From the NCBI RefSeq assembly GCF_020531915.1, contig NZ_JAJAVG010000008.1:779252-843251 (forward strand): a stretch of 64,000 bases of DNA, written 5' to 3'. Within the stretch, counting starts at the first letter, position 1; each line of letters starts with the position of its first letter. The notes below the pieces were generated by a model, which saw only the letters and a program-made list of their open reading frames with translations, did not search any database and was not told the origin of the DNA. Below are positions 56,770 through 64,000 of the stretch, piece after piece. The translations under genes and the position numbers were made by a program. This DNA comes from Methylovorus mays (lineage in GTDB: Bacteria > Pseudomonadota > Gammaproteobacteria > Burkholderiales > Methylophilaceae).

Positions 56770-57483
56770 ATGCGATCAGTCAAGCGCAGATTACGTCGAC
56801 ATTTTGGCGCGACAGCGCATCGTGTTGCTGTACGCGCGCATTTTGCCTGGTATTGGTTACCGTTAGCTGCTTTTTTCGCCCTTCTTCTGGGCTATGGTGC
56901 GGCTTATATGCAATTTTCTGGCAGTCAGTTGCGCGGTATGCATCAAAAAATAGCGAATGTAGATGCGCGCAATCAAGTTGTGCAGTTCAAACTCGTGCAG
57001 GCGGAGCGACAATTGCAGGTAGAGAGAGCTGCCCAAATGAATTTGTCGCGTGAGTTGGAGAGAGTGCAGACAGAGACTATGCGGCTCAAGGAAGATATTG
57101 CTTTTTATCAAAATATCTTTAATGAACGCAAGGGCTTGCGTGAGATACGGCTCCATACGTTCAAGGTGAATAAAGCCTTGGGCAATAGTGATTATGACTA
57201 TCACATTCTGATTATGCAGGCAGGTAACCATGATAAAGTCACAGACGGTAATCTGACGCTTACCCTATACGGTATTCCTGTGGGTGAGGTTCAGCCTCAA
57301 CCTGTCGCGATACAGGGCAGTGCCAATCTTAAACAGGATCTGAGTTTTAAATATTATCAGCAAGTAGACGGTAAATTTTCTTTACCTGTGGATGTCAAAC
57401 CTGCATATTTATTGCTGGAGTTTGTTGAAAAAGGTACAGGTCGTACCAACATAAGCGAAAAGGTAGAGATTCCTGCTCAATAG
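56770..57483 (+). CDS. Single-pass membrane protein with coiled coil, unknown (DUF6776-like)
   Basis: A 237-aa protein. The basic N-terminus (MRSVKRRLRRHFG) is followed by one membrane helix (about 27-50), a coiled coil (about 55-115, Gln/Glu/Arg-rich) and a C-terminal beta-rich domain with SNLKQDLSFKYYQQVDG. The topology suggests a periplasmic coiled coil and domain. It lies between argC and a bactofilin, the order seen in related betaproteobacteria. A role in cell-envelope scaffolding with the bactofilin is inference. Confidence 0.82.
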   Translation: MRSVKRRLRRHFGATAHRVAVRAHFAWYWLPLAAFFALLLGYGAAYMQFSGSQLRGMHQKIANVDARNQVVQFKLVQAERQLQVERAAQMNLSRELERVQTETMRLKEDIAFYQNIFNERKGLREIRLHTFKVNKALGNSDYDYHILIMQAGNHDKVTDGNLTLTLYGIPVGEVQPQPVAIQGSANLKQDLSFKYYQQVDGKFSLPVDVKPAYLLLEFVEKGTGRTNISEKVEIPAQ

Positions 57484-57507
57484 CGAATACTCAGCCATGA
57501 AAGGGTC

Positions 57508-57915
57508 ATGATGTTTTCCAGAAACAAGAATAAGCCGCAAAGCCGAATTGATACCTTGATCGGAGTAGAGTCCAGTATCGAGGGTAATATCACATTTAAT
57601 GGGGGCCTGCGCGTTGATGGAAAAGTCAAAGGTGATGTCACCGAAGCAGATGCCAGCGCTTGTACCTTGGTCTTAAGCGAGCATGGCAGTGTTGAGGGAT
57701 CTATTACGGTGTCGCATGCTGTTCTGAATGGCAAGGTGAGTGGTCCTGTTCATGCCAGCCACTATTTGGAATTGCAGAGTAAATCGCGGATTGTGGGTGA
57801 TGTGCACTATCAGACCCTTGAAATGCATACCGGTGCCGTGATTGAAGGCAAGCTTGTGTATTTGGGTGATGCCAATGCATCCAAGGTAGAAAACAATAAA
57901 ACGCTGGATGATTGA
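57508..57915 (+). CDS. Bactofilin (polymer-forming cytoskeletal protein)
   Basis: A 135-aa protein of repeated short beta strands (VDGKVKGDV, GSVEGSITV, KSRIVGDVHY, GAVIEGKLVYLG), the pattern of the bactofilin beta-helix. These proteins self-assemble on the membrane and localise cell-wall enzymes. A peptidase (M23) and anmK lie 3-5 kb away but are not linked in one operon. Confidence 0.93.
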   Translation: MMFSRNKNKPQSRIDTLIGVESSIEGNITFNGGLRVDGKVKGDVTEADASACTLVLSEHGSVEGSITVSHAVLNGKVSGPVHASHYLELQSKSRIVGDVHYQTLEMHTGAVIEGKLVYLGDANASKVENNKTLDD

Positions 57916-57971
57916 CCTGTCAGCAAGTCAGCAGGATAATGATTTTATTAAGAATTTAAGGAGTGTGAAAA

Positions 57972-58322
57972 ATGAATGCGATTACTGAAATGCCAAGCCC
58001 ATTGGTCTTCACGGACAACGCTGCCAAGAAAGTGAAGGAGTTGATTGAAGAGGAGGGCTCGCCAGACCTCAAGCTGCGCGTTTTTGTTAGTGGCGGCGGC
58101 TGCTCTGGTTTCCAGTATGGTTTTACTTTTGAAGATACGGTGAACGAAGACGACACCCAGGTTCAGAAAGATACCGTGACACTGCTAATCGATCCTATGA
58201 GTCTGCAATATCTGACCGGTGCCGAGATTGATTATCAGGATAGCCTGCAGGGTTCACAGTTCGTCATTCGCAATCCGAATGCGACGACTACTTGCGGTTG
58301 CGGTTCGTCTTTCTCGGTATAA
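57972..58322 (+). CDS. erpA: Iron-sulfur cluster insertion protein ErpA
   Basis: A 116-aa A-type carrier that hands 2Fe-2S/4Fe-4S clusters to target enzymes. Three cluster cysteines are seen: [12 protein letters not shown] and the final CGCGSSFSV. The N-terminus [16 protein letters not shown] is typical of ErpA rather than IscA. The ribosome site AAGGAG is strong. A bidirectional terminator follows. Confidence 0.95.
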   Translation: MNAITEMPSPLVFTDNAAKKVKELIEEEGSPDLKLRVFVSGGGCSGFQYGFTFEDTVNEDDTQVQKDTVTLLIDPMSLQYLTGAEIDYQDSLQGSQFVIRNPNATTTCGCGSSFSV

Positions 58323-58370
58323 ATGAAAGTTGATTAACTGGACCAAGCCACAAGCCAGATAATCTTCAAT

Positions 58371-58407
58371 CAATAAAAAAAGGAGCCATCGGCTCCTTTT
58401 TTTATTG
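58371..58407. terminator. Bidirectional terminator between erpA and gltA
   Basis: CAATAAAAAAAGGAGCC-ATC-GGCTCCTTTTTTTATTG: a GC core flanked by A and T runs, so it serves both converging genes. Confidence 0.92.
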
Positions 58408-58421
58408 GGTGCTACTATCAG

Positions 58422-59723
58422 TTAACGCTGGTCAATGGGCACAAAATCGCGACGGGTTGAGCCTGTGTAAAGTTGACGTGGCCGCCCGATCTTGGCTTCC
58501 GGATCCGACATCATCTCGTTCCATTGCGATACCCAGCCAGCGGTACGAGCCAAGGCAAAAATCGCGGTGAACATGGAGTTTGGAATGCCCATGGCGCGCA
58601 TGACGATACCGGAATAGAAGTCCACATTGGGATAAAGTCGACGGCTGACAAAATACTCATCTTCCAGCGCGATTTGTTCCAGCTTGAGTGCCAGTTTGAA
58701 CATCGGATCATCATGCAGGCCAAGTTCATCCAGCACTTGATGGCAGGTTTCACGCATGATGGCCGCACGTGGATCCATATTGCGATAGACGCGATGACCA
58801 AAACCCATTAGTCGGAAAGAATCCGATTTATCCTTGGCACGGTTGATGAATTCACCAATCCGGCTTACATCGCCAATTTCTTCCAGCATATTCAAGGTGG
58901 CTTCGTTTGCGCCGCCATGCGCGGGTCCCCAGAGCGATGCAATCCCTGCAGCAATACAAGCGAACGGATTGGCTCCGCTGGAGCCTGCCAAGCGCACTGT
59001 GGAGGTTGAGGCGTTCTGTTCATGATCCGCATGCAGAATCAGGATGCGATCAAATGCTTTTGCGAGAATTGGGTTCGGTTCATAGGTCTCACATGGGGTT
59101 GCAAACATCATGTGCATGAAATTTTCCGCAAAATTGAAGCGATTTTGCGGATACATGAAAGGTTCACCTATATTGTACTTGTAGCTCCAGGCGGCGATGG
59201 TGGGCACCTTGGATAACAGGCGATAGGCAGAAATTTTACGGCTGTGCGGGTCTTTGACATCCATGGCGTCGTGGTAAAACGCGGACATGGAACCAACGAC
59301 ACCGACCATTACGGCCATCGGGTGGGCATCACGACGGAAACCGCGGAAAACGTTGGTCAGCTGGTCATGCAGCATGGTGTGTTGCGCAATACTGTCAGTA
59401 AATGATTTTTTCTGCGCGGCATCGGGTAATTCCCCATGCATGAGTAGATAAGACACTTCAAGAAAATCGCAATTTTTTGCCAGTTGCTCGATGGGGTAAC
59501 CGCGATAGTAGAGCAGGCCTTCATCGCCATCAATAAAGGTGATATTTGAACTGCAAGAGGCTGTCGATAAAAAGCCCGGGTCGTAAGTGAAAATACCGTG
59601 CTTGCCAAGATTGCGAATATCAATGACGTCGCTACCAAGATTGCCTGATACTACGGGCAATTCAATTGGAGGTGTGCCATTGTCAAAAGTGAGTGTTACT
59701 TTGGTGGGCTTTGTCATAGTCAT
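58422..59723 (-). CDS. gltA: Citrate synthase
   Basis: A 433-aa type II (hexameric, NADH-regulated) citrate synthase that condenses acetyl-CoA and oxaloacetate. Catalytic His regions are [11 protein letters not shown] and [16 protein letters not shown]; the Asp lies near YPNVDFYSG. The length and the N-terminal domain ([15 protein letters not shown]) fit the long Gram-negative form. With Mqo at the other end of the window it points to a TCA set, possibly biosynthetic, as is common in methylotrophs. Confidence 0.97.
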   Translation of the reverse strand: MTMTKPTKVTLTFDNGTPPIELPVVSGNLGSDVIDIRNLGKHGIFTYDPGFLSTASCSSNITFIDGDEGLLYYRGYPIEQLAKNCDFLEVSYLLMHGELPDAAQKKSFTDSIAQHTMLHDQLTNVFRGFRRDAHPMAVMVGVVGSMSAFYHDAMDVKDPHSRKISAYRLLSKVPTIAAWSYKYNIGEPFMYPQNRFNFAENFMHMMFATPCETYEPNPILAKAFDRILILHADHEQNASTSTVRLAGSSGANPFACIAAGIASLWGPAHGGANEATLNMLEEIGDVSRIGEFINRAKDKSDSFRLMGFGHRVYRNMDPRAAIMRETCHQVLDELGLHDDPMFKLALKLEQIALEDEYFVSRRLYPNVDFYSGIVMRAMGIPNSMFTAIFALARTAGWVSQWNEMMSDPEAKIGRPRQLYTGSTRRDFVPIDQR

Positions 59724-59759
59724 TTTTGTATTTTAGTGAATGCGGCGGTGAATGCCAAA

Positions 59760-60854
59760 TTACCTAGCATAAATCGCGCCCAGAATACGCGCGCCCTTGG
59801 CTCCTGTTACTGATGGTAGATTGGCGGGCTTGCCTTCCACACATTGCTGTGCAAGCCAGGCAAAGGCCGCTGCCTCAACCCAGTTCACGCCGATTCCCAA
59901 GCTATCACTCAGACGGATCTTGATGGCGGGTAGGAGGCCCTGCAGGCGTTCCAGCAGAAGGCTGTTGTGCGCTCCGCCTCCACATAAATAAGCCTCATCC
60001 ACGTTGTCACAAAATTCGGTAACGGCCGTTGCAATGCTCTGTGCGGTTAATTCAAGCAGAGTGCGCTGTACATCCTCCGGCGCATATCCTTTCTCCAGAT
60101 GTTGCTCTAGCCAGGCCATATTAAAGCTGTCTCTGCCAGTGCTTTTGGGAGGCGATGCACTAAAATAGGGATACTGTAGCCATTGGTGGAGCAGTTTTTC
60201 GATAACTACACCTGTTGATGCCCATCGACCTTCTGCGTCATATCGTTTATTTTGATGTCTCTCTATCCAGGCATCCATCAGCATATTGCCGGGACCTGAG
60301 TCGAAGCCTCTTACCACGCCTGCGCTTGGCAGATCAGTGATATTCGCAATGCCACCAATATTAATCACGGCGCGATTGGCTTGTGGATGTGCAAACACGG
60401 CTTGATGAAATGCCGGTACTAAAGGTGCCCCTTGCCCTCCTGCGGCAACATCACGGCTCCGAAAGTCGGCAATGACCGTCATATCCAGTAACTCAGCCAG
60501 CAAGGCGGCGTTGCCCAGTTGCAGGGTAAACCCCAATTCAGGACGATGGCGAATGGTTTGGCCATGACATCCAATCGCACGGATTCGCGATTTATCGACG
60601 TAGGCACTCGCCAGCAAGGCCCGCACCGTCTCCGCGTAAAGATGCGCTAGCCGATTGGCTGCGCTTGCTGCCAGTTCCAACTCATTGTGTGCAGGACTAT
60701 GTAAATTCAGTAACTCGGCCCGTAGTTCTGCGGAGTACGGAATGGAGTAGGTGTGCCGGACATGGCAGCTCTTTTCATCAAGCTCCGCAATAACGGCATC
60801 GACGCCGTCCATGCTGGTGCCGGACATCATGCCGATATAAAGCTCGGTTGACAT
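59760..60854 (-). CDS. anmK: Anhydro-N-acetylmuramic acid kinase
   Basis: A 364-aa kinase of cell-wall recycling that opens and phosphorylates 1,6-anhydroMurNAc. The sugar-kinase loop MMSGTSMDGVDAVI and VINIGGIANITDLP, plus LCGGGAHNSLLLERL, are intact. It lies 69 bases after the M23 peptidase gene on the same strand, so they may form one unit for peptidoglycan turnover. Confidence 0.96.
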   Translation of the reverse strand: MSTELYIGMMSGTSMDGVDAVIAELDEKSCHVRHTYSIPYSAELRAELLNLHSPAHNELELAASAANRLAHLYAETVRALLASAYVDKSRIRAIGCHGQTIRHRPELGFTLQLGNAALLAELLDMTVIADFRSRDVAAGGQGAPLVPAFHQAVFAHPQANRAVINIGGIANITDLPSAGVVRGFDSGPGNMLMDAWIERHQNKRYDAEGRWASTGVVIEKLLHQWLQYPYFSASPPKSTGRDSFNMAWLEQHLEKGYAPEDVQRTLLELTAQSIATAVTEFCDNVDEAYLCGGGAHNSLLLERLQGLLPAIKIRLSDSLGIGVNWVEAAAFAWLAQQCVEGKPANLPSVTGAKGARILGAIYAR

Positions 60855-60923
60855 AGAACTAGAAGATGCTCAAGTGAATATCGTATTCACTTGAGCCTGT
60901 GCGATGGTGATCCATTAAAGAGA

Positions 60924-62270
60924 TTACTCGAGAGATGCAAGGTTGCTTCTGATCAGAAGCTGTAACTGGGCAACCAGTTTGCTGCTGTTTGCTATAAAGT
61001 CAGCCTTGTATTTTGGGGCAATGGGAACCGCGTTGGGTAAAGCCACTGTTAGCGGATCACGGTGCTGACCGTTCAGTAGAAATTCATAGTGTAGGTGCGG
61101 GCCTGTTGCCAAGCCTGTCATGCCGACATAGGCAATGATGTCGCCTTGACTAACCTTGCTGCCACGGTGCAGGCCTGTGGCGAATCGCGATAAATGACCA
61201 TACACCGTGCTGATGCCATTCTGATGGCGCAGCACGACAACATTGCCATAGCCATTCTTAACACCAACAAAATCCACTACAGCATCAGCGGAAGCCTTGA
61301 CACGGGTGCCAATGGGGGCCGCGTAATCCACTCCTTTATGCGCACGCATTTTTTGGAGAATAGGATGGAAACGACCGAGGCTGAAACCAGAACTGATGCG
61401 GCTGAACTCTAATGGAGAACGCAGGAAGGACTTGTGCAGGCTTTTGCCTTCAGGAGTGTAGTAACTGACCTGACCTTCGGGGGTGCGATACCTCACGGCA
61501 CGATATGTTTTGCCGTTATTGATGAATTCAGCAGCCAGGACTTGGCCGGTGCGCGCCAGTTCTCCATTCCAGTAGCTCGCTTCGTACACTACAACAAAGC
61601 GGTCACCGCGGCGCAGATCACTGTGAAAGTCGATGTCAGAGGAAAATATCTCGGCCAGCTGAATGGCAATAGCATCAGGAATCCCAGCTTCATCTGTAGC
61701 GCCGAACAGCGAGCTTTTAATTTCGGCTGATTTGAGGACAGAATGAGTTTCCATCACTGTTTCAGCGACATGAGCTTCATAGCCGTTGGCGGTTAGTTCT
61801 ACATGCAGGGTCGAGTTGTTGTCAGTCTGGTATTGCAGCTTTAATAGCTGACCATCCTGATTAGTTTGTGCCTGAATGGATCTGCCTGGGCGCAGTTGTG
61901 TTGCCAAGGCTCTGGCATCAGGGTTGCGTTTGAGGAATTCAATGGCATCATCATTTGTGATATTGAGCCGAGAAAGCAGGCTGGCGAGGGTGTCGTCGCG
62001 CCGGATCTGGTCTGCTTGCCAGAATGAACTGTTTTGCGCATCGACTTGCACCAGTGGCGCAATTGTCTCGGGAAGCTCAATATTCTCGACCACGGTATGG
62101 ATGTTGATGTCTTGCACCGAGGTTTGTGGAGCGATACCGAATGCCGTGAAAATGCCGAATAGAGGAAGGCTTGAAAAGGCCAATAACCAGCGGAGGCGTA
62201 GCTTTCGTTCTTTAAATCTGCGGTTTTGCGATAAAATGCCGGGTTTGGAGCTAGGTTCGCTTCGCTGCAC
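60924..62270 (-). CDS. M23 family metallopeptidase (peptidoglycan endopeptidase)
   Basis: 448 aa starting at GTG (MQRSEPSSKPGIL), preceded by GAGG seven bases upstream. The longer frame runs into tyrS on the other strand and has no good start, so I reject it. One N-terminal membrane helix (about 30-48) is followed by an OapA/LysM-like region (about 90-240) and the LytM/M23 domain at about 310-410 with HKGVDYAAPIGTRVKA and HLHYEF, both zinc-binding motifs intact. It is inner-membrane anchored and acts on peptidoglycan cross-links. It is divergent from tyrS. Confidence 0.93.
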   Translation of the reverse strand: MQRSEPSSKPGILSQNRRFKERKLRLRWLLAFSSLPLFGIFTAFGIAPQTSVQDINIHTVVENIELPETIAPLVQVDAQNSSFWQADQIRRDDTLASLLSRLNITNDDAIEFLKRNPDARALATQLRPGRSIQAQTNQDGQLLKLQYQTDNNSTLHVELTANGYEAHVAETVMETHSVLKSAEIKSSLFGATDEAGIPDAIAIQLAEIFSSDIDFHSDLRRGDRFVVVYEASYWNGELARTGQVLAAEFINNGKTYRAVRYRTPEGQVSYYTPEGKSLHKSFLRSPLEFSRISSGFSLGRFHPILQKMRAHKGVDYAAPIGTRVKASADAVVDFVGVKNGYGNVVVLRHQNGISTVYGHLSRFATGLHRGSKVSQGDIIAYVGMTGLATGPHLHYEFLLNGQHRDPLTVALPNAVPIAPKYKADFIANSSKLVAQLQLLIRSNLASLE

Positions 62271-62367
62271 TGGAGCTACCTCAAATACATGATAGGGATA
62301 GGGGATGCTAACAGAAAACCTATTCCTGGTGAAGGCAAAATGCCAAAGGCATGAAAGATAACAAAGA

Positions 62368-63570
62368 ATGCGTGCTTTAAATGAAGATTTGGCGCTGATC
62401 AAGCGCGGATGCGATGAATTGTTGATTGAGCAGGAGTTGGTAGAAAAGCTCAAGCTGGGTCGACCTTTGCGGATAAAGGCAGGGTTTGACCCGACCGCGC
62501 CCGATTTGCATCTCGGGCATACGGTCTTGCTTAACAAATTGCGTCAGTTGCAAGAGCTTGGGCATCACGTGCTCTTCTTGATAGGCGATTTCACTGGAAT
62601 GATTGGCGACCCTACCGGTAAGAGCGCTACCCGCCCACCGCTGACGGCTGAGCAGGTTCAGGAAAATGCCAAATCGTATGAAGCACAGGTTTTCAAGATA
62701 TTAAAGCCGGAGCAAACCGAAGTAGTGTTTAACTCTGCCTGGATCAGTCAGCTAGGGGCTGCCGGCATGTTAAAGCTGGCGGCGACACATACTGTTGCCC
62801 GCATGCTGGAGCGCGATGATTTCAGCAAGCGATATAAGAATAATCAGCCCATCGCTATTCATGAGTTCCTCTATCCTTTATTGCAGGGATATGACTCGGT
62901 GGAGCTGAAAGCGGATCTGGAGCTCGGCGGTACGGATCAGAAATTCAACCTGCTAATGGGGCGTGAATTGCAAAAGCATTATGGCCAGTCGCCGCAATGC
63001 GTGTTGACCATGCCTTTGCTGGAGGGGCTTGATGGCGTCAATAAAATGTCCAAGTCACTCGGCAACTATATAGGTATAGCTGAGCCAGCAAACGACATCT
63101 TCAGTAAATTGATGTCCATATCCGATACCTTGATGTGGCGTTATATAGAGTTGCTGTCGTTTGAGTCCATGGAAACCATTGCATCCTGGAAGCAGTCGGT
63201 AGAAGCGGGTGAAAATCCTCGCAATATAAAGGTAAGGTTTGCCCAGGAGCTGGTCACCCGTTTCCATTCTGCCGAAGCAGCAGAGCAGGCGTTGGCAGAT
63301 TTCTCTTTGCGCTCCAAAGGTGGAATACCCGATGATGTACCTGAGGTCAGTATCGTTCTCGAGCAAGATAATATAAGTATTGCTGCCTTGCTGAAGCAGG
63401 CTGGCCTAGTCTCAAGCACCTCCGAGGCTTTGCGCATGATCGAGCAGGGGGGGGTTAAGCTAGATAGCGAGAAGGTTGAAGATAAGGCTCTACAACTGGG
63501 GGCTGGCGTAACGGTGGTTGCGCAAGTCGGTAAGCGAAAATTCGCCCGCATTACAATTAATCGCGGGTAA
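62368..63570 (+). CDS. tyrS: Tyrosyl-tRNA synthetase
   Basis: A 400-aa class I synthetase, TyrRS-Z type. HLGHTV (the HIGH box), the KMSKS loop in NKMSKSLGN and a C-terminal S4 domain (about 335-400) are intact. The ATG at 62368 follows a weak A-rich site. The rRNA operon promoters begin about 35 bases after its stop. I see no terminator between them. Confidence 0.97.
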   Translation: MRALNEDLALIKRGCDELLIEQELVEKLKLGRPLRIKAGFDPTAPDLHLGHTVLLNKLRQLQELGHHVLFLIGDFTGMIGDPTGKSATRPPLTAEQVQENAKSYEAQVFKILKPEQTEVVFNSAWISQLGAAGMLKLAATHTVARMLERDDFSKRYKNNQPIAIHEFLYPLLQGYDSVELKADLELGGTDQKFNLLMGRELQKHYGQSPQCVLTMPLLEGLDGVNKMSKSLGNYIGIAEPANDIFSKLMSISDTLMWRYIELLSFESMETIASWKQSVEAGENPRNIKVRFAQELVTRFHSAEAAEQALADFSLRSKGGIPDDVPEVSIVLEQDNISIAALLKQAGLVSSTSEALRMIEQGGVKLDSEKVEDKALQLGAGVTVVAQVGKRKFARITINRG

Positions 63571-63604
63571 TTGTAAATAATTTGTAATAATCGCTGATGG
63601 GGTA
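63571..63604. other. Short gap between tyrS and rRNA promoters
   Basis: AT-rich, with no ORF and no clear terminator. It is the beginning of a 430-base non-coding region that is otherwise the rRNA operon leader. Confidence 0.5.
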
Positions 63605-63632
63605 TTGACGCCTCTCGGCTAATCCGTAGAAT
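63605..63632 (+). promoter_or_regulatory. rRNA operon promoter P1
   Basis: TTGACG, 16-bp spacer, TAGAAT, followed by the discriminator GCGCGGCTCGCT. Weakest of the four tandem promoters by match to consensus. Confidence 0.8.
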
Positions 63633-63689
63633 GCGCGGCTCGCTTCAACGGCGACGTCGGGCAGGAAATTAAGCGGTAGAAAATTTCCC

Positions 63690-63717
63690 TTGACCAAATA
63701 AATTTGGTCTGTAGAAT
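63690..63717 (+). promoter_or_regulatory. rRNA operon promoter P2
   Basis: TTGACC, 16-bp spacer, TAGAAT, then GCGCGGCTCGCT again. 85 bases downstream of P1. Confidence 0.85.
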
Positions 63718-63780
63718 GCGCGGCTCGCTTGAGAAAGCGGCAGTGCAAAACAGGGTGAAACAAAAGATTTTATGTTTCGC

Positions 63781-63808
63781 TTGACCAAGTAAAAACGGTC
63801 TGTATAAT
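63781..63808 (+). promoter_or_regulatory. rRNA operon promoter P3
   Basis: TTGACC, 16-bp spacer, TATAAT, then GCGCGGCTCGCT. 91 bases downstream of P2. Confidence 0.9.
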
Positions 63809-63863
63809 GCGCGGCTCGCTAGTAACAGCGCGGTGTGCAGAGAAGTTAGCAATAAAATTTCTC

Positions 63864-63891
63864 TTGACTGAATTAAAACGGTCTGTATAAT
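63864..63891 (+). promoter_or_regulatory. rRNA operon promoter P4
   Basis: TTGACT, 16-bp spacer, TATAAT, then GCGCACCTC, a variant of the discriminator. 83 bases downstream of P3 and the closest to the 16S gene. Confidence 0.9.
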
Positions 63892-63900
63892 GCGCACCTC

Positions 63901-63916
63901 TCAACGGAAACGTTGA
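63901..63916 (+). promoter_or_regulatory. boxB-like hairpin in rRNA leader
   Basis: TCAACG-GAAA-CGTTGA: a 6-bp stem with a GNRA tetraloop, just downstream of P4 and upstream of boxA, the order found in E. coli rrn leaders. Confidence 0.6.
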
Positions 63917-63942
63917 TGAGTGAAAGCGAAGTAAGAAGTACC

Positions 63943-63954
63943 TGCTCTTTAACA
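63943..63954 (+). promoter_or_regulatory. boxA antitermination site (rRNA leader)
   Basis: TGCTCTTTAACA is identical to the E. coli rrn boxA, the RNA site for NusB-S10 that protects rRNA transcription from Rho. The 16S gene must begin shortly after the window ends. Confidence 0.92.
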
Positions 63955-64000
63955 AACTGAACAATCGATAGGTGTGAGTGCTTGTGGTTTTGTGAAGTCG

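Noticed and set aside
62271..62537. N-terminal extension of the M23 peptidase reading frame
   Set aside because: It overlaps the tyrS start and promoter region and encodes an unrelated Ser/Arg-rich stretch. The GTG at 62270 has a good ribosome site and leads straight into the membrane helix.
63605..63900. CRISPR-like or transposon-like repeats of about 85 bp
   Set aside because: The repeated parts are -35/-10 boxes and discriminators at promoter spacing ahead of boxA; no spacer/repeat pattern or cas gene.

Overview
The window is a 64 kb piece of a betaproteobacterial chromosome, most likely a methylotroph of the Methylophilaceae (Methylovorus/Methylobacillus/Methylophilus type). The evidence is a lanthanide-type methanol dehydrogenase (XoxF) with its own cytochrome, a tiny pqqA gene for the PQQ precursor peptide, and betaproteobacterial gene orders (argH/algZ-algR-hemC-hemD-hemX-hemY; rph-rdgB-hemW; yicC-gmk-rpoZ-spoT; rplM-rpsI-argC-erpA). 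Genes are tightly packed. I see no insertion sequence, prophage, CRISPR array or tRNA. The assignment is by recognition of protein families only; no database search was possible.

Layout. 1-8.7 kb: 3' end of mqo, a secreted family-2 glycosidase, a 31-codon ORF, a Bcr/CflA drug exporter and a 1236-aa PAS/GAF/GGDEF/EAL protein. 8.7-15.3 kb, methanol oxidation and redox: xoxG-like cytochrome and xoxF on the minus strand, a divergent sigma-54 activator, a glycine-rich protein, oxyR, and pqqA hidden on the minus strand opposite a spurious ORF. A textbook sigma-54 promoter lies upstream of xoxF, facing away from the sigma-54 activator gene. 15.3-22.3 kb: minus-strand DUF3426/prmA/accC/accB/aroQ and tlpA-like/dsbD/cutA. 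22.4-32.4 kb: fxsA, a flavin/2Fe-2S reductase, the tetrapyrrole genes hemY/X/D/C, an AlgZ/AlgR-like two-component pair, argH and an alpha/beta hydrolase.

32.8-41.6 kb: a compact cellulose operon bcsA-bcsB-bcsZ-bcsC. It is interrupted on the opposite strand by a membrane-anchored, apparently catalytically dead nucleotidyl-cyclase-like gene. BcsA carries a PilZ domain and so should respond to c-di-GMP, the nucleotide made or destroyed by the large GGDEF/EAL protein at 5-8.7 kb. 41.6-58.4 kb: hemW, rdgB, rph, a PP2C phosphatase/Ser-Thr kinase pair, yicC, gmk, rpoZ, spoT, ridA, recG, ubiC-ubiA, rplM-rpsI, argC, a coiled-coil membrane protein, a bactofilin and erpA. 58.4-63.6 kb: gltA, anmK, an M23 peptidase and tyrS.

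The last 400 bases are the leader of an rRNA operon whose 16S gene lies just beyond the window. It has four tandem sigma-70 promoters with identical 16-bp spacers, then a GAAA-capped hairpin and a perfect boxA antitermination site. The most interesting items are the sigma-54 control suggested for xoxF, the orphan pqqA, the cyclase-like gene inside the cellulose operon, and the four-promoter rRNA array.
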